The notes under the pieces are model-generated. The model saw only the letters and a list, made by a program, of their open reading frames with translations, did no database searches and had not been told where the DNA came from. Position numbers and translations under genes: made by a program. Positions 52,457-60,857 of a DNA stretch of 64,000 nt are shown here, in pieces. The DNA comes from DATAYA01 sp963754235 (GTDB lineage Bacteria > Pseudomonadota > Alphaproteobacteria > Acetobacterales > Acetobacteraceae): the NCBI GenBank assembly GCA_963754235.1, contig CAVWFK010000021.1, forward strand, positions 100,014-164,013, in the 5' to 3' direction. Within the stretch, counting starts at the first letter, position 1. Each line of letters begins with the position of its first letter.

Positions 52457-52832
52457 CTCAGCTCGACTTTCGGCATTTTTGGCGGGTCTGGACGTTTATT
52501 CGATGACCCAGAATATATCCTCATAGGCGATAAAGCGAAGCGCGTCATCGATCGACAGGACGGTGCGTCCGAACGGACCTGTGGAGGCCCATCGGTTTTT
52601 CCACAGCGACCAGTAGAGCACTTCGAAACTGCCTTCGGACTCGGCTTGCCGCAGGCGTGCGACCGGTGCACCGGACCGGACATTATAAAGGGTGTAGCCG
52701 CGGTGTGCTTTGGTCGCCAAAGGATTTAGCCATGTCCCGGTCTGATACCAAAAGCGTGGTAATTCCTGTTGCCTTGCTAAATCAATCGTGGAATCATGCC
52801 TTGCTGCCTGAAATGCGGAAAGTCGAGCTCAG
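52457..52832. mobile_element. 376-bp unit bounded by 22-bp inverted repeats, carrying one small ORF
   Basis: The left end CTCAGCTCGACTTTCGGCAT (52457 on, 22 bp in all) matches the reverse complement of 52811-52832 at 20 of 22 positions. A 12-bp direct repeat CCCTGTTCTCAG lies across the left boundary (52450-52461) and again beyond the right end (52853-52864). The unit encloses a 74-codon minus-strand ORF. It may be a non-autonomous element or an insertion-sequence end pair. Bases 52094-52456 hold nothing recognised. Confidence 0.45.
52496..52720 (-). CDS. Hypothetical 74-residue protein inside the inverted-repeat unit
   Basis: The protein has balanced composition unlike the Arg/Pro-rich shadow frames around it: YTLYNVRSGAPVARLRQA, then FEVLYWSLWKNRWAST and a C-terminal IDDALRFIAYEDIFWVIE. 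It reads like a small beta-rich domain with several Trp and Tyr. The start is a TTG without a clear ribosome site, so the true start is uncertain. No family was recognised. Confidence 0.45.
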   Translation of the reverse strand: MATKAHRGYTLYNVRSGAPVARLRQAESEGSFEVLYWSLWKNRWASTGPFGRTVLSIDDALRFIAYEDIFWVIE

Positions 52833-52842
52833 GGGCGGCGAC

Positions 52843-52917
52843 CCTGATCCAGCCCTGTTCTCAGGACCTGATCCGGCCCTGTTCCCAGCCTGGGGCCAGC
52901 CTGATCCGGCCCTGTTC
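52843..52917. repeat. Three 18-bp direct repeats
   Basis: CCTGATCCAGCCCTGTTC at 52843-52860 is followed by CCTGATCCGGCCCTGTTC at 52867-52884 and again at 52900-52917, with gaps of 6 and 15 bp. Multiple short repeats of this kind occur at the ends of IS21-type elements as transposase sites; no transposase is present. Confidence 0.6.
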
Positions 52918-53017
52918 TTCAGCCGATCAGTTCGTCACCGCCGGGCCGACCTGCTGGACATGAGGCGGGTCCAGGCTCGCGACACCGTGCGGTCCAGTGC
53001 GAGAGGAGAACGAGATC

Positions 53018-53413
53018 ATGGCGTCGATCATCAAAGACATCCCGCTCGCAGTCGGGGCCGACACGGCCTGGGCGCTCCTACGGAACCCGGGAGCCGCGCA
53101 CCAGGCGTTTCCGGGCGTGCTGGTGGATTGCGTGCGCGAAGGCGACGAGCGCATCGTCACCTTCGCCAACGGCCTCGTGGTGCGCGAGCGGATTCTGAGC
53201 GTCGACGAGATGCACCGGCGGGTCGCATACGCCGCACTCGGGGAGCACTTCGCGCACCACAGCGCGTCGATGCAGATCCTGCCGGACGGTTCGGAGCGCA
53301 GCCGGCTCTTCTGGGCCAGCGACTTCCTGCCCGAGGAAATGGCGACGGGGATGCGGCCTCTGATCGAGCAGGGATGCGCGGCATTCCGGCAGGCCGCGGA
53401 GGCCGGGCGCTGA
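53018..53413 (+). CDS. SRPBCC family protein (CoxG/polyketide cyclase-like)
   Basis: A 131-residue START-like protein. It starts IIKDIPLAVGADTAWALLRN, has a HQAFPGVLVDCVREGDERIV segment and ends LIEQGCAAFRQAAEAG with the long C-terminal helix that closes the hydrophobic pocket. GAGAGGAG precedes the ATG at 53018. The ligand is unknown. It is 15 bp before a LivF-type ATPase gene. Confidence 0.82.
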   Translation: MASIIKDIPLAVGADTAWALLRNPGAAHQAFPGVLVDCVREGDERIVTFANGLVVRERILSVDEMHRRVAYAALGEHFAHHSASMQILPDGSERSRLFWASDFLPEEMATGMRPLIEQGCAAFRQAAEAGR

Positions 53414-53428
53414 ACGCTGCACTGCCTG

Positions 53429-54130
53429 ATGCTCCACGTGGAACGACTGCAGGCGGCCTACGGGATCAGCCAGGTGCTGTTCGACCTCAATCTGTCGGTT
53501 GCGGCGGGTGAGTTGGTGACGCTGCTCGGTCGCAATGGCATGGGCAAAACGACCGCGATCCGCGTCATCATGGGGCTGCTGCCGGCGCAGGGCGGCGTGA
53601 TGCGGTTCGACGGGCGACCGCTTGGCCGCCTGTCGGCGGACCGTGTCGCCCAACTCGGCATCGGGCTGGTCCCGGAGGGGCGCCTGGTCTTTCCCACCCT
53701 GACGGTGCGCGAGAACCTGGTGGCGACCGCGGCCAACCGGCTTGCCCGCAACCCTTGCTGGACACTAGAACGCCTCTGGCACCTGTTCCCGCCGCTCCGC
53801 CAGCGAGCGCGGCAGATGGCCGCCACCCTTTCCGGCGGCGAGCAACAGATGCTCGCGATCGGCCGCGCGCTGATGACCAATCCGCGGCTGCTGATTCTGG
53901 ATGAGGCGACCGAAGGGCTGGCACCGTTGATCCGCGCGGAGATCTGGCGCTGCATCGCGGCGCTGAAGGCAGAGGGGCAGGCGATCCTGATCGTCGACAA
54001 GAATCTGGCGCCGCTGATGCGCCTCGGCGACCGGCACTTCATCATCGAAAAAGGGCGGACGGTGTGGCAGGGCAGCTCGGCGGAGCTGGCGGCCGATCCC
54101 GCGCTCGCGCACCGATACCTCGGCGTCTGA
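53429..54130 (+). CDS. LivF-type ABC ATPase (orphan)
   Basis: A 233-residue ATPase with Walker A GRNGMGKTT (residues 34-42), the LivF segment VPEGRLVFPTLTVRENLV, signature LSGGEQQM and Walker B LLILDEATEGLAP. The His-switch region reads LIVDKNLAPL, with Lys in the place where LivF proteins usually have Glu-Gln/His. No permease, LivG or binding protein is adjacent, so it is an orphan or the end of a broken operon. It ends before a convergent glycosyltransferase gene. Confidence 0.9.
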   Translation: MLHVERLQAAYGISQVLFDLNLSVAAGELVTLLGRNGMGKTTAIRVIMGLLPAQGGVMRFDGRPLGRLSADRVAQLGIGLVPEGRLVFPTLTVRENLVATAANRLARNPCWTLERLWHLFPPLRQRARQMAATLSGGEQQMLAIGRALMTNPRLLILDEATEGLAPLIRAEIWRCIAALKAEGQAILIVDKNLAPLMRLGDRHFIIEKGRTVWQGSSAELAADPALAHRYLGV

Positions 54131-54164
54131 TACATCAAGCCGGGCGGTTGATCCCGGACACGCC

Positions 54165-55709
54165 CTACCCGGGCGCTGCCGGTACGCGGTAAAGCGTCGC
54201 CGTGCGCGGCGATGGGTCGAGCCTCCGCTCGATCGGTCCCGGAAGCAGCTGGCGCAGGCCGAGGCGGTTGACCAGAACCGCGCCAAGTCCTCTGGCTTGC
54301 GAGAACCGGGCCAGAACCACCCATTTCGGGTCCGGCCGCTGCACCTGCCAGCTTTGCGGGATGCCGCGCCTTGGGGCTGCATCGTAGAAATAGGTCTGCC
54401 CCGGCTCGGGCGCTGCCGCGCGGACCCGATCGCCGATCCCCCTGATCTGCAGCAGCCACTCCGCGCCGCGCAGGGTGCCGGGATCGGTCTGCACCACCCC
54501 GGCATGGTGTTCTGCGTACGAGACCAGGGTACGCTCGGCCCATAACGGATCGCGATTGGTCAGCGCGATCAGCACCACGTCGCTCGCCAAAATCGCGAGC
54601 ACGACGAGCCCCGCCAGCAAGGCGCCGCCGCGCCCCGGCATCCGCACGAGCACGAGCGAGAGCGGCACCACGAGGGCTGCGGCAGTGACGAGCTGGTATC
54701 GCGGCAGGATCCAGAGAAACAGAAACACGTAGGACAGCACAACAAACCACACCAGCGCCGCCAGGCCGAACAGCCGCGTGATCCGGCGTGCAGGTGTATC
54801 CTGCCGCGCAGTCGCGAGCACGATCGTCGCCGGCACCAGCGCCCAGAACAACAGCCCGTAATGCTTTTCCACGAACAGGATCACGAACGCCTTGATCCAA
54901 CGCGGAGCCGCGATGTCGCCGAAGCGATCCAGCCCCGGTGCGGTCTTGAACTGGCTCGCCATACTCGGATTGTCGCCGTGCACGCCCATCATGCTGATGT
55001 GCAGCCGGTAGAGCGGATCGCCGCTCGCCGCCCATAGCAGCGCCGTGTCAGCGCCGACCACCAGCACGAAGCCCGCGCCCATCCACACATAGGCCAGGCG
55101 GGAGCCGCCGTAATTCATCAGGAACAGCACTCCGTAGGCGACCAGCAATGCCGAGGTCGTCTCGCGCGTGATGAAGCCGAACCCGGCCATCAGCCCGGAG
55201 AGCACGAACAATCCGGTGCGGCGCTCGCTGGTGGCGGCGTAGAATGCCCATAGCGATGCCATCGCGAAGAACGCCTCGGGAACGTCATCGACCACGATCG
55301 AGGTCGTGGTCGCGAGCGTCGGCATGGCACCGAGCAGCACCGCCGCGATCAGACCGGCCTGCCAGCCGCCGATCCGCCGCACGCCCGCGAAAGTCAGCGC
55401 CAGCAGGGCCGCATAGTACAGCAGCACCGGTGCTTCGAGCGTGATCTCGCTGCGGCCGAACAGCCGGAACAGCAACGCCATCGGCAGCACGATCGCGTGC
55501 CGCAGCGCCCAGTGACTGGTGCCGAGGAAGGGAAAATCCTGCGCCCAGTGCCACGCGGCGGCGGCATACAGGCTGTCGTCGGACTCGGTGTAGCCGGTCC
55601 ATGACAAAAGCACGATGCCCAGCAGGAAGATCGCCGAAGCCAGGCCCCAGAGTGTCGGTGCGAGCGGGGTCGAGGCAGTGGCCCTTGCCGGCCGGGCGAT
55701 CGCCGTCAT
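54165..55709 (-). CDS. GT39-type membrane glycosyltransferase
   Basis: A 514-residue inner-membrane protein with about ten to eleven helices and the ArnT/PMT layout: an acidic pair in the first periplasmic loop (YTESDDSLYAAAAWHW), then TTTSIVVDDVPEAFFAMASLW and ITRETTSALLVAYGVLF. Such enzymes move a sugar from a polyprenyl phosphate to lipid A or other envelope acceptors. The C-terminal 120 residues are soluble. It is divergent from a GT2 gene 137 bp away that could make the lipid-linked donor. Confidence 0.85.
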   Translation of the reverse strand: MTAIARPARATASTPLAPTLWGLASAIFLLGIVLLSWTGYTESDDSLYAAAAWHWAQDFPFLGTSHWALRHAIVLPMALLFRLFGRSEITLEAPVLLYYAALLALTFAGVRRIGGWQAGLIAAVLLGAMPTLATTTSIVVDDVPEAFFAMASLWAFYAATSERRTGLFVLSGLMAGFGFITRETTSALLVAYGVLFLMNYGGSRLAYVWMGAGFVLVVGADTALLWAASGDPLYRLHISMMGVHGDNPSMASQFKTAPGLDRFGDIAAPRWIKAFVILFVEKHYGLLFWALVPATIVLATARQDTPARRITRLFGLAALVWFVVLSYVFLFLWILPRYQLVTAAALVVPLSLVLVRMPGRGGALLAGLVVLAILASDVVLIALTNRDPLWAERTLVSYAEHHAGVVQTDPGTLRGAEWLLQIRGIGDRVRAAAPEPGQTYFYDAAPRRGIPQSWQVQRPDPKWVVLARFSQARGLGAVLVNRLGLRQLLPGPIERRLDPSPRTATLYRVPAAPG

Positions 55710-55846
55710 GCACTCCTCCGCCGGGCGGCCGGTTGGATCGCCGATCCTGTGGTCTCGGCCGTATGCCGGTCAAGGTGCGGCCGCTTGCGCAACGGCAGCA
55801 ACGCCGCCTAGGGTCCCGCCGCTGATCGGACGATGGAGGCGGGTCG

Positions 55847-56830
55847 GTGGATGCGGTGAGGCCGGCCGGCATCTTGCGGCAGGCAGCGGGGCAGGGCGCG
55901 CTGCGCGTGGCGGTACTCATCCCCTGCTACAACGAGGAAGTGGCAATCCCCAAAGTGGTCGCCGCCTTCCATGCCGCGCTGCCGGACGCCGTCATCTACG
56001 TCTATGACAACAACTCACGCGACCGCACGGCGGAGCGGGCGCGCGAAGCAGGCGCCGTGGTGCGTACGGAGTGGCTTCAGGGCAAGGGCAACGTCGTGCG
56101 GCGCATGTTCGCCGACATCGAGGCGGACGCCTACGTGCTGGTCGATGGCGATGACACCTACGACGCCGCGGCCGCACCCGAAATGCTGCGCCTGATGATC
56201 GAGCAGCGGCTCGACATGGTGAACGCGGCGCGAGTGACCGACATCGCCGCCGCGTATCGGCGCGGACACCGCATGGGCAATGTCGTGCTCACCGGTCTCG
56301 TCGCCTGGATCTTCGGCAACCGCATTACCGACATGCTCTCCGGCTACCGCGCGTTTTCGCGCCGTTTTGTCAAATCCTTTCCTGCGCTGGCTGGAGGCTT
56401 CGAGACCGAGACCGAGTTCACCGTGCACGCGCTTGAGCTGCGGATGCCGGTGGGCGAGGTGCAGGCAGCGTATCGCGACCGGCCGGCGGGATCGACTTCG
56501 AAGCTGCGCACCTATGCCGACGGACTGCGCATCCTGCGCACCATCGTCGTGCTGGTGAAGGAGGAGCGGCCGTTGCAGTTCTTCGCGCTGGCCGCACTGG
56601 TGCTGCTGCTGCTGAGCCTCGCGCTAGGCCTGCCCGTGGTGGTGGAGTTCGTCCGCACCGGGCTGGTGCCGCGGGTGCCGAGTGCCGTTCTCGCGACCGG
56701 TCTCGTGCTGCTCTCGTCGCTGTCCGTGACCTGCGGACTGATCCTCGATTCGGTGACGCGCGGGCGCAAGGAGATCAAGCGGCTGGCCTATCTATCGATG
56801 CCCCCGCCGCCGCACTGCGACGAACCATAG
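55847..56830 (+). CDS. GT2 family glycosyltransferase (polyprenyl-phosphate type)
   Basis: A 327-residue protein. It has the GT-A start VAVLIPCYNEEVAIPKVV, DNNSRDRTAERA and the metal motif DGDDTYD (Asp100, 102 and 103), with the segment RITDMLSGYRAFSRRFVKSF as in dolichyl-phosphate mannose synthase-like enzymes. Two hydrophobic helices lie near the C-terminus (about 245-265 and 275-300). It probably loads a sugar on undecaprenyl phosphate for the neighbouring GT39 enzyme. The GTG start is tentative. An alpha/beta hydrolase gene follows after 14 bp. Confidence 0.9.
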   Translation: MDAVRPAGILRQAAGQGALRVAVLIPCYNEEVAIPKVVAAFHAALPDAVIYVYDNNSRDRTAERAREAGAVVRTEWLQGKGNVVRRMFADIEADAYVLVDGDDTYDAAAAPEMLRLMIEQRLDMVNAARVTDIAAAYRRGHRMGNVVLTGLVAWIFGNRITDMLSGYRAFSRRFVKSFPALAGGFETETEFTVHALELRMPVGEVQAAYRDRPAGSTSKLRTYADGLRILRTIVVLVKEERPLQFFALAALVLLLLSLALGLPVVVEFVRTGLVPRVPSAVLATGLVLLSSLSVTCGLILDSVTRGRKEIKRLAYLSMPPPPHCDEP

Positions 56831-56844
56831 CGGGAGGGAGTGCC

Positions 56845-57741
56845 GTGCGCACCAGGATACGGGATACGGAGCTCTATTTCGATGTCGAGGGCATGGGTCT
56901 GGTGCCCGATCGCGGCGCGATGCACGAGCGCCCGGCCGCATTCATCATCCACGGTGGCCCCGGATCCGACCACACCGGCTTCAAGCCCGCTCTCTCGCCG
57001 CTCGCCGAGCGGATGCAGCTCGTCTATTTCGACCATCGCGGCCAGGGCCGTTCGGCACGCGGCGATCCGGCCACGTACACGCTCGACGAGAACGTCGAGG
57101 ACATGGAGGCGCTGCGGCTCTATCTCGGCACCGGGCCGATCGTGAGCATCGGCACCAGCTATGGCGGGATGGTGGCGATGGCGCACGCGGCGCGCTATCC
57201 GCACGCGGTCTCGCATCTCGTGCTGGTCGTGACCGCCGCCCATAACGGCTTCATCGAACGCTCGCGGCAGATCGTGCGCGAGCGCGGCACGCCCGAGCAG
57301 CAGGAAGTGCTCCAAGCACTCTATGCCGGCGCGCTGCGCAGCGTGGATCAGGTGCGCCACTATTACGACGTCATGGGGCCGCTCTACTCGCTGAAGTACG
57401 ACGCGACCACGGCGGCCGCGGTGCGCGGCCGTGCGACGCCCGCGCCGGACGCGCTCAATCGCGCGTTCGCGCCGGACGGGTTCATGCAAACCTACGACCT
57501 GCGGCCGGAGCTTGCACGGATCACGGCGCCGACGCTGATCCTTGCCGGGCGGCACGACTGGATTTGCCCGCCCGAGTTTTCCGAGGAGATCCATCGCCTG
57601 ATTCCCGGCAGCGATCTGCGTATCTTCGAGCACAGCAGCCATTCGATCCGCGTCGATGAGCCGGCGGCCCTGGTCGATGCGATCCGTGGCTTCGTGGTCT
57701 ACAAGGCGGCGGTCAGCCCGCCATCCACGAACAACACCTGA
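56845..57741 (+). CDS. Alpha/beta hydrolase, proline iminopeptidase-like
   Basis: A 298-residue alpha/beta hydrolase. HGGPGSDHTGF (36-46) is the oxyanion motif of proline iminopeptidases, the nucleophile is Ser105 in GTSYGGM, the acid lies in LAGRHDWICPPE and the His in EHSSHSIRVDEP. It could be an aminopeptidase or ester hydrolase. The GTG start follows CGGGAGGGAG. The last 43 bp overlap the convergent SDR gene. Confidence 0.88.
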   Translation: MRTRIRDTELYFDVEGMGLVPDRGAMHERPAAFIIHGGPGSDHTGFKPALSPLAERMQLVYFDHRGQGRSARGDPATYTLDENVEDMEALRLYLGTGPIVSIGTSYGGMVAMAHAARYPHAVSHLVLVVTAAHNGFIERSRQIVRERGTPEQQEVLQALYAGALRSVDQVRHYYDVMGPLYSLKYDATTAAAVRGRATPAPDALNRAFAPDGFMQTYDLRPELARITAPTLILAGRHDWICPPEFSEEIHRLIPGSDLRIFEHSSHSIRVDEPAALVDAIRGFVVYKAAVSPPSTNNT

Positions 57742-58466
57742 CCGGTGACGTAGGAGGCGGCGTCGGAGGCGAGGAACACCGCTGCCCCCTGCAACTCCGC
57801 CGGATCGCCCCAGCGGCCGATCGGCGTGCGGCGGGAAATCCAGTCGCTGAACTGCGGATCGGCGTGCAGCGTCGCGTTCGCCTCGGTGGGGAAGAAGCCG
57901 GGCGCAATCGCGTTCACCGTCACCCCCTGCTTCGCCCACTCGACCGCCAGCGCGCGCACCATCCCGTGCAGTGCCGACTTGGCGGTGACGTAGCCCGGGA
58001 TGCCCGGCCGCGCGACCTGCCCCATGATCGAGGAGACGACGATGATCCGTCCCCGCCCGCGCGGCAGCATCAGCCGCGCCGCCTCGCGCGCCAGGCGAAA
58101 CCCGGCGGTGAGGTCGGCGTCGATGGCGCCCTGCCATTCGGCGTCGGTCGTCTCCAGCGCCGCTTTGCGAGGGATGACGCCGGCGTTGCTGAGCAGGATG
58201 TCGAGACCGCCATGCTCGCGCCCGATGCGCGCGAAGGCGTCGGTGACGGCAGCGGCATCGGTGACGTCGAATTGCAGCGTGTCGGCAGCCGGTGTTCCGC
58301 GCCCGGCGAGCGCCCGCCCTCGCTCCGCCAGCGCCGCCGCGTCGCGCCCGTGCAGCAGCACGCGGGCACCCGCCGCTGCGAGGCCCTGTGCGAACGCCCA
58401 GCCAAGGCCGCGCGAGCTGCCGGTGACGAGCGCCAGCCGGCCGGTGAGATCGAGGGCGGCGAGCAT
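57699..58466 (-). CDS. Short-chain dehydrogenase/reductase (gluconate 5-dehydrogenase-like)
   Basis: A 255-residue SDR with VTGSSRGLGWAFAQGLA, LLSNAGVIPRKAALE, the Ser strand IIVVSSIMGQVARPGI, catalytic YVTAK and the APGFFPTEANATL segment; it ends FVDGGLTAAL. The order and the LTGRLALVTG start fit gluconate 5-dehydrogenase/Ga5DH-like enzymes. Its 3' end overlaps the hydrolase gene on the other strand. It is 9 bp behind the solute-binding gene stop, so the two may be cotranscribed. Confidence 0.9.
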   Translation of the reverse strand: MLAALDLTGRLALVTGSSRGLGWAFAQGLAAAGARVLLHGRDAAALAERGRALAGRGTPAADTLQFDVTDAAAVTDAFARIGREHGGLDILLSNAGVIPRKAALETTDAEWQGAIDADLTAGFRLAREAARLMLPRGRGRIIVVSSIMGQVARPGIPGYVTAKSALHGMVRALAVEWAKQGVTVNAIAPGFFPTEANATLHADPQFSDWISRRTPIGRWGDPAELQGAAVFLASDAASYVTGQVLFVDGGLTAAL

Positions 58467-58475
58467 GGGCGGACC

Positions 58476-60056
58476 CTACGCCTGCCGCCGGATATTCCAG
58501 AACACCGGCACCGCGCCTTGCAGAATTCCGGTGAGATCAGCGCGGTATGCGGTCGGCGAGATCATCTGCCCGAGCGGGATGTAGGGCACGTCCTGGAACG
58601 CCTGCACCTGGATTTCCTCGGCCAACTTCTTCTGCTGCGCGTGGCCGGTGGTGCGGAGCCATTGCGTGCGCAGGGCCTCGATGTGCGGGCTGGTCGGCCA
58701 GCCGGGGCCGGCCGCACGGCCGTTGCCGCGCAAATAGACGTTCACAGCGGGGTTCGCCTGGTCCGGCCCCGGCCAGTTGGTGTGGAACACGCTCCAGCCG
58801 CCGGCGCTCACCGGGCCCATCTTCGCGCGGCGCTGCACGAGCGTTCCCCAGTCCATCATCTCGTAATCAAGATTGATGCCGAGCCGCTTGTAGAGATCGG
58901 CGGTTACGTCGGCGAGCGTCTTGGAATACGGCACGTCACCGGGCGAGAGCAGCACCACGCGCTCACCCTTGTACCCGGCATCCGCGAGCGCTCGTTTTGC
59001 CGTGTCGAGACTGCGCGGCCCGGTCAGCGCCGTCATGCCGGCATCATTCGCCATCGGCATCCCGGGGCAGAAAAAACCGACGGCGTCGCGCCAGCGGCTG
59101 TGGTCGTCGCCTTCGATTGCCGACATGTACACGGACTGCACGATCGCCGGCAGCAAGGCGCGCCGCACTGCCGCGCTATCGAACGGCGGCTGCAAATGGT
59201 TGAAGCGCATCGTCGCGATCGAGCCGGTGGGCGAGATCACGCGCACCGTCAATCCCTTGTCGCGCCGCAGCATGGGGACGAGGTCGGCATCCGGGGTCAG
59301 CAGCCAGTCGATCTCGCCGCGCCGCAACGCCGCGGCCGAGGTCGCCGCATCCGGCAGAATTGCCCATTCCACGCGGTCGAAATGCACGATTTTCGGGCCG
59401 GCCGTGCCGGAGACCGCGCCCGAGCCGCGCGGCACATAGGCGGTGTTCTTCTCATAGACGGCGCGCGACCCCGCGACGCGCTCGTCCGCCTTGTAGCGAT
59501 AAGGCCCGCTGCCCACGGTTTCCTTGATCTGGGTGAACGCGTCCGTCGCGGCGATGCGCGCCGGCATCATCGCGCACATATTCCCCGAGCTCTTGCCGAG
59601 CGCGTCTGCCACCGGGAACGGGAATTTGAGGCGGATCAGGATGGTCCGGTCGTCCGATGCCGAGATCTCGTCGGCGGCGAGCGCGAAGGATTGGCCGTAT
59701 ACGTCACGCTTCGCCCAGCGCGCGATGCTCGGCACGCAATCCCGCGCGAGCACCGGCGTGCCGTCATGGAACTTCAATCCGTCCCGGAGCGTGAGCCGCC
59801 ACTCCTTCCCGTCGTTCTCGACGACATGGCCTTCAAGCATCTGCGGCTGCGGCTTGTAGGCGGCATCCACACCCCAGAGCGTGTCATAGATCAGATACCC
59901 GTGCTGCGTCGATTGCGAGGCCGTGGTCCAAATTGGGTCGAGCACCGCGAGATCGGCTTCCGGCGTGAACGTCACGGTGGTCGCGGACGCGGCGCGCGCG
60001 ATCGCGGGCAGGGCAAGGGCCGCGGCGCTGCCGGCGAGAAAGCTGCGACGATGCAT
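58476..60056 (-). CDS. Peptide/nickel-type ABC substrate-binding protein (SBP family 5)
   Basis: A 526-residue exported binding protein. The N-terminus is a Tat-like or Sec signal (HRRSFLAGSAAALALP, cleavage near ARAASA). Then come FTPEADLAVLDPIWTTASQ, the family-typical WRLTLRDGLKFHDGTPVLA, GSGPYRYK and a late AYRADLTGILQG. Ligands of this family are peptides, sugars or metal chelates. No permease or ATPase genes are adjacent, so the transporter parts lie elsewhere. It precedes an SDR gene. Confidence 0.9.
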   Translation of the reverse strand: MHRRSFLAGSAAALALPAIARAASATTVTFTPEADLAVLDPIWTTASQSTQHGYLIYDTLWGVDAAYKPQPQMLEGHVVENDGKEWRLTLRDGLKFHDGTPVLARDCVPSIARWAKRDVYGQSFALAADEISASDDRTILIRLKFPFPVADALGKSSGNMCAMMPARIAATDAFTQIKETVGSGPYRYKADERVAGSRAVYEKNTAYVPRGSGAVSGTAGPKIVHFDRVEWAILPDAATSAAALRRGEIDWLLTPDADLVPMLRRDKGLTVRVISPTGSIATMRFNHLQPPFDSAAVRRALLPAIVQSVYMSAIEGDDHSRWRDAVGFFCPGMPMANDAGMTALTGPRSLDTAKRALADAGYKGERVVLLSPGDVPYSKTLADVTADLYKRLGINLDYEMMDWGTLVQRRAKMGPVSAGGWSVFHTNWPGPDQANPAVNVYLRGNGRAAGPGWPTSPHIEALRTQWLRTTGHAQQKKLAEEIQVQAFQDVPYIPLGQMISPTAYRADLTGILQGAVPVFWNIRRQA

Positions 60057-60185
60057 GGCGGGTCTCCGGTTGCGGTTCAGCTCGGCAGCAGCCTCACGCC
60101 TGGGCCATGTTCATGGAAGCACAATCCTGGCCGCGCCCGAAGCGGCCTCCCGTGACGCTATCCCGCCCGCGTGCTACCGCATGCC

Positions 60186-60857
60186 ATGCTGAAACGCCTC
60201 CTCCGCAGCCCGGGCGGGCAGGCCGCCTTTGCGCGGATACTCGGCGTCTACCTCGACCTTGCCCTCTCCACCACGCGCTGGACGCTGGACGGCGCCGAGC
60301 ACATGGCACCGCACGCCGCCGGCGCCCCTTGCGTGGTTGCCTTCTGGCACGAGCGGCTGGCGCTGATGCCGATGCTGTGGCGTCTCGCGCGCCGCCAGGG
60401 CGCCGCGGCCCGGGCGCATGTGCTGGTCAGCCGCCATCGCGACGGCCTGTTCATCGGCGCCGTTGTCCGCCGCTTCCGGCTCGACGTCGTGCATGGCTCC
60501 TCCTCGCGCGGAGGTGCCGCCGGGATGCGCACGCTGCTCGCGCTGCTGGCGGCGGGCGATCATGTGGCGATTACGCCCGACGGCCCGCGCGGGCCGCGGC
60601 GTCAGGCGGCACCGGGCGTCGCTCAGCTCGCGGCACTCGCCGGCGTGCCGGTGCTGCCGGCCAGCGGCCAGACCGGCCGCCGTCGCATCCTCGGCACCTG
60701 GGACCGCATGGTGCTGCCGCTGCCGTTCGGGCGCGGCGTCATCGTCTGCGCGGCGCCGATCCCGGTCGCGCGCGACGCCTGGCAGGATGCGCTGCCGGCG
60801 ATCGAGGCGGCGCTGACCGCGGCCGCCGATCGAGCCGACGCGCTGTGTCCCGCCTGA
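60186..60857 (+). CDS. DUF374 lysophospholipid acyltransferase-like protein
   Basis: A 223-residue protein of the DUF374 group, related to lysophospholipid acyltransferases. It has CVVAFWHERLALMPMLW with the acceptor His and Glu, VSRHRDGLFIGAVVRRF and the acyltransferase block ITPDGPRGPRRQAAPGVAQLA. In Alphaproteobacteria this gene commonly precedes waaA and lpxK, as here, and is thought to act on lipid A or its precursors. The ATG at 60186 is chosen; a GTG at 60171 is possible. The stop overlaps waaA by one base. Confidence 0.9.
   Translation: MLKRLLRSPGGQAAFARILGVYLDLALSTTRWTLDGAEHMAPHAAGAPCVVAFWHERLALMPMLWRLARRQGAAARAHVLVSRHRDGLFIGAVVRRFRLDVVHGSSSRGGAAGMRTLLALLAAGDHVAITPDGPRGPRRQAAPGVAQLAALAGVPVLPASGQTGRRRILGTWDRMVLPLPFGRGVIVCAAPIPVARDAWQDALPAIEAALTAAADRADALCPA

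Noticed and set aside
52843..52917. Possible CRISPR-like array
   Set aside because: There are only three 18-bp repeats, with gaps of 6 and 15 bp, and no cas gene; this fits insertion-sequence end repeats better.
57864..60155. 763-codon open frame on the plus strand
   Set aside because: It runs antisense through the SDR and solute-binding genes, is rich in Arg, His and Ala, shows no domain, and reflects the third-position GC bias of those genes.
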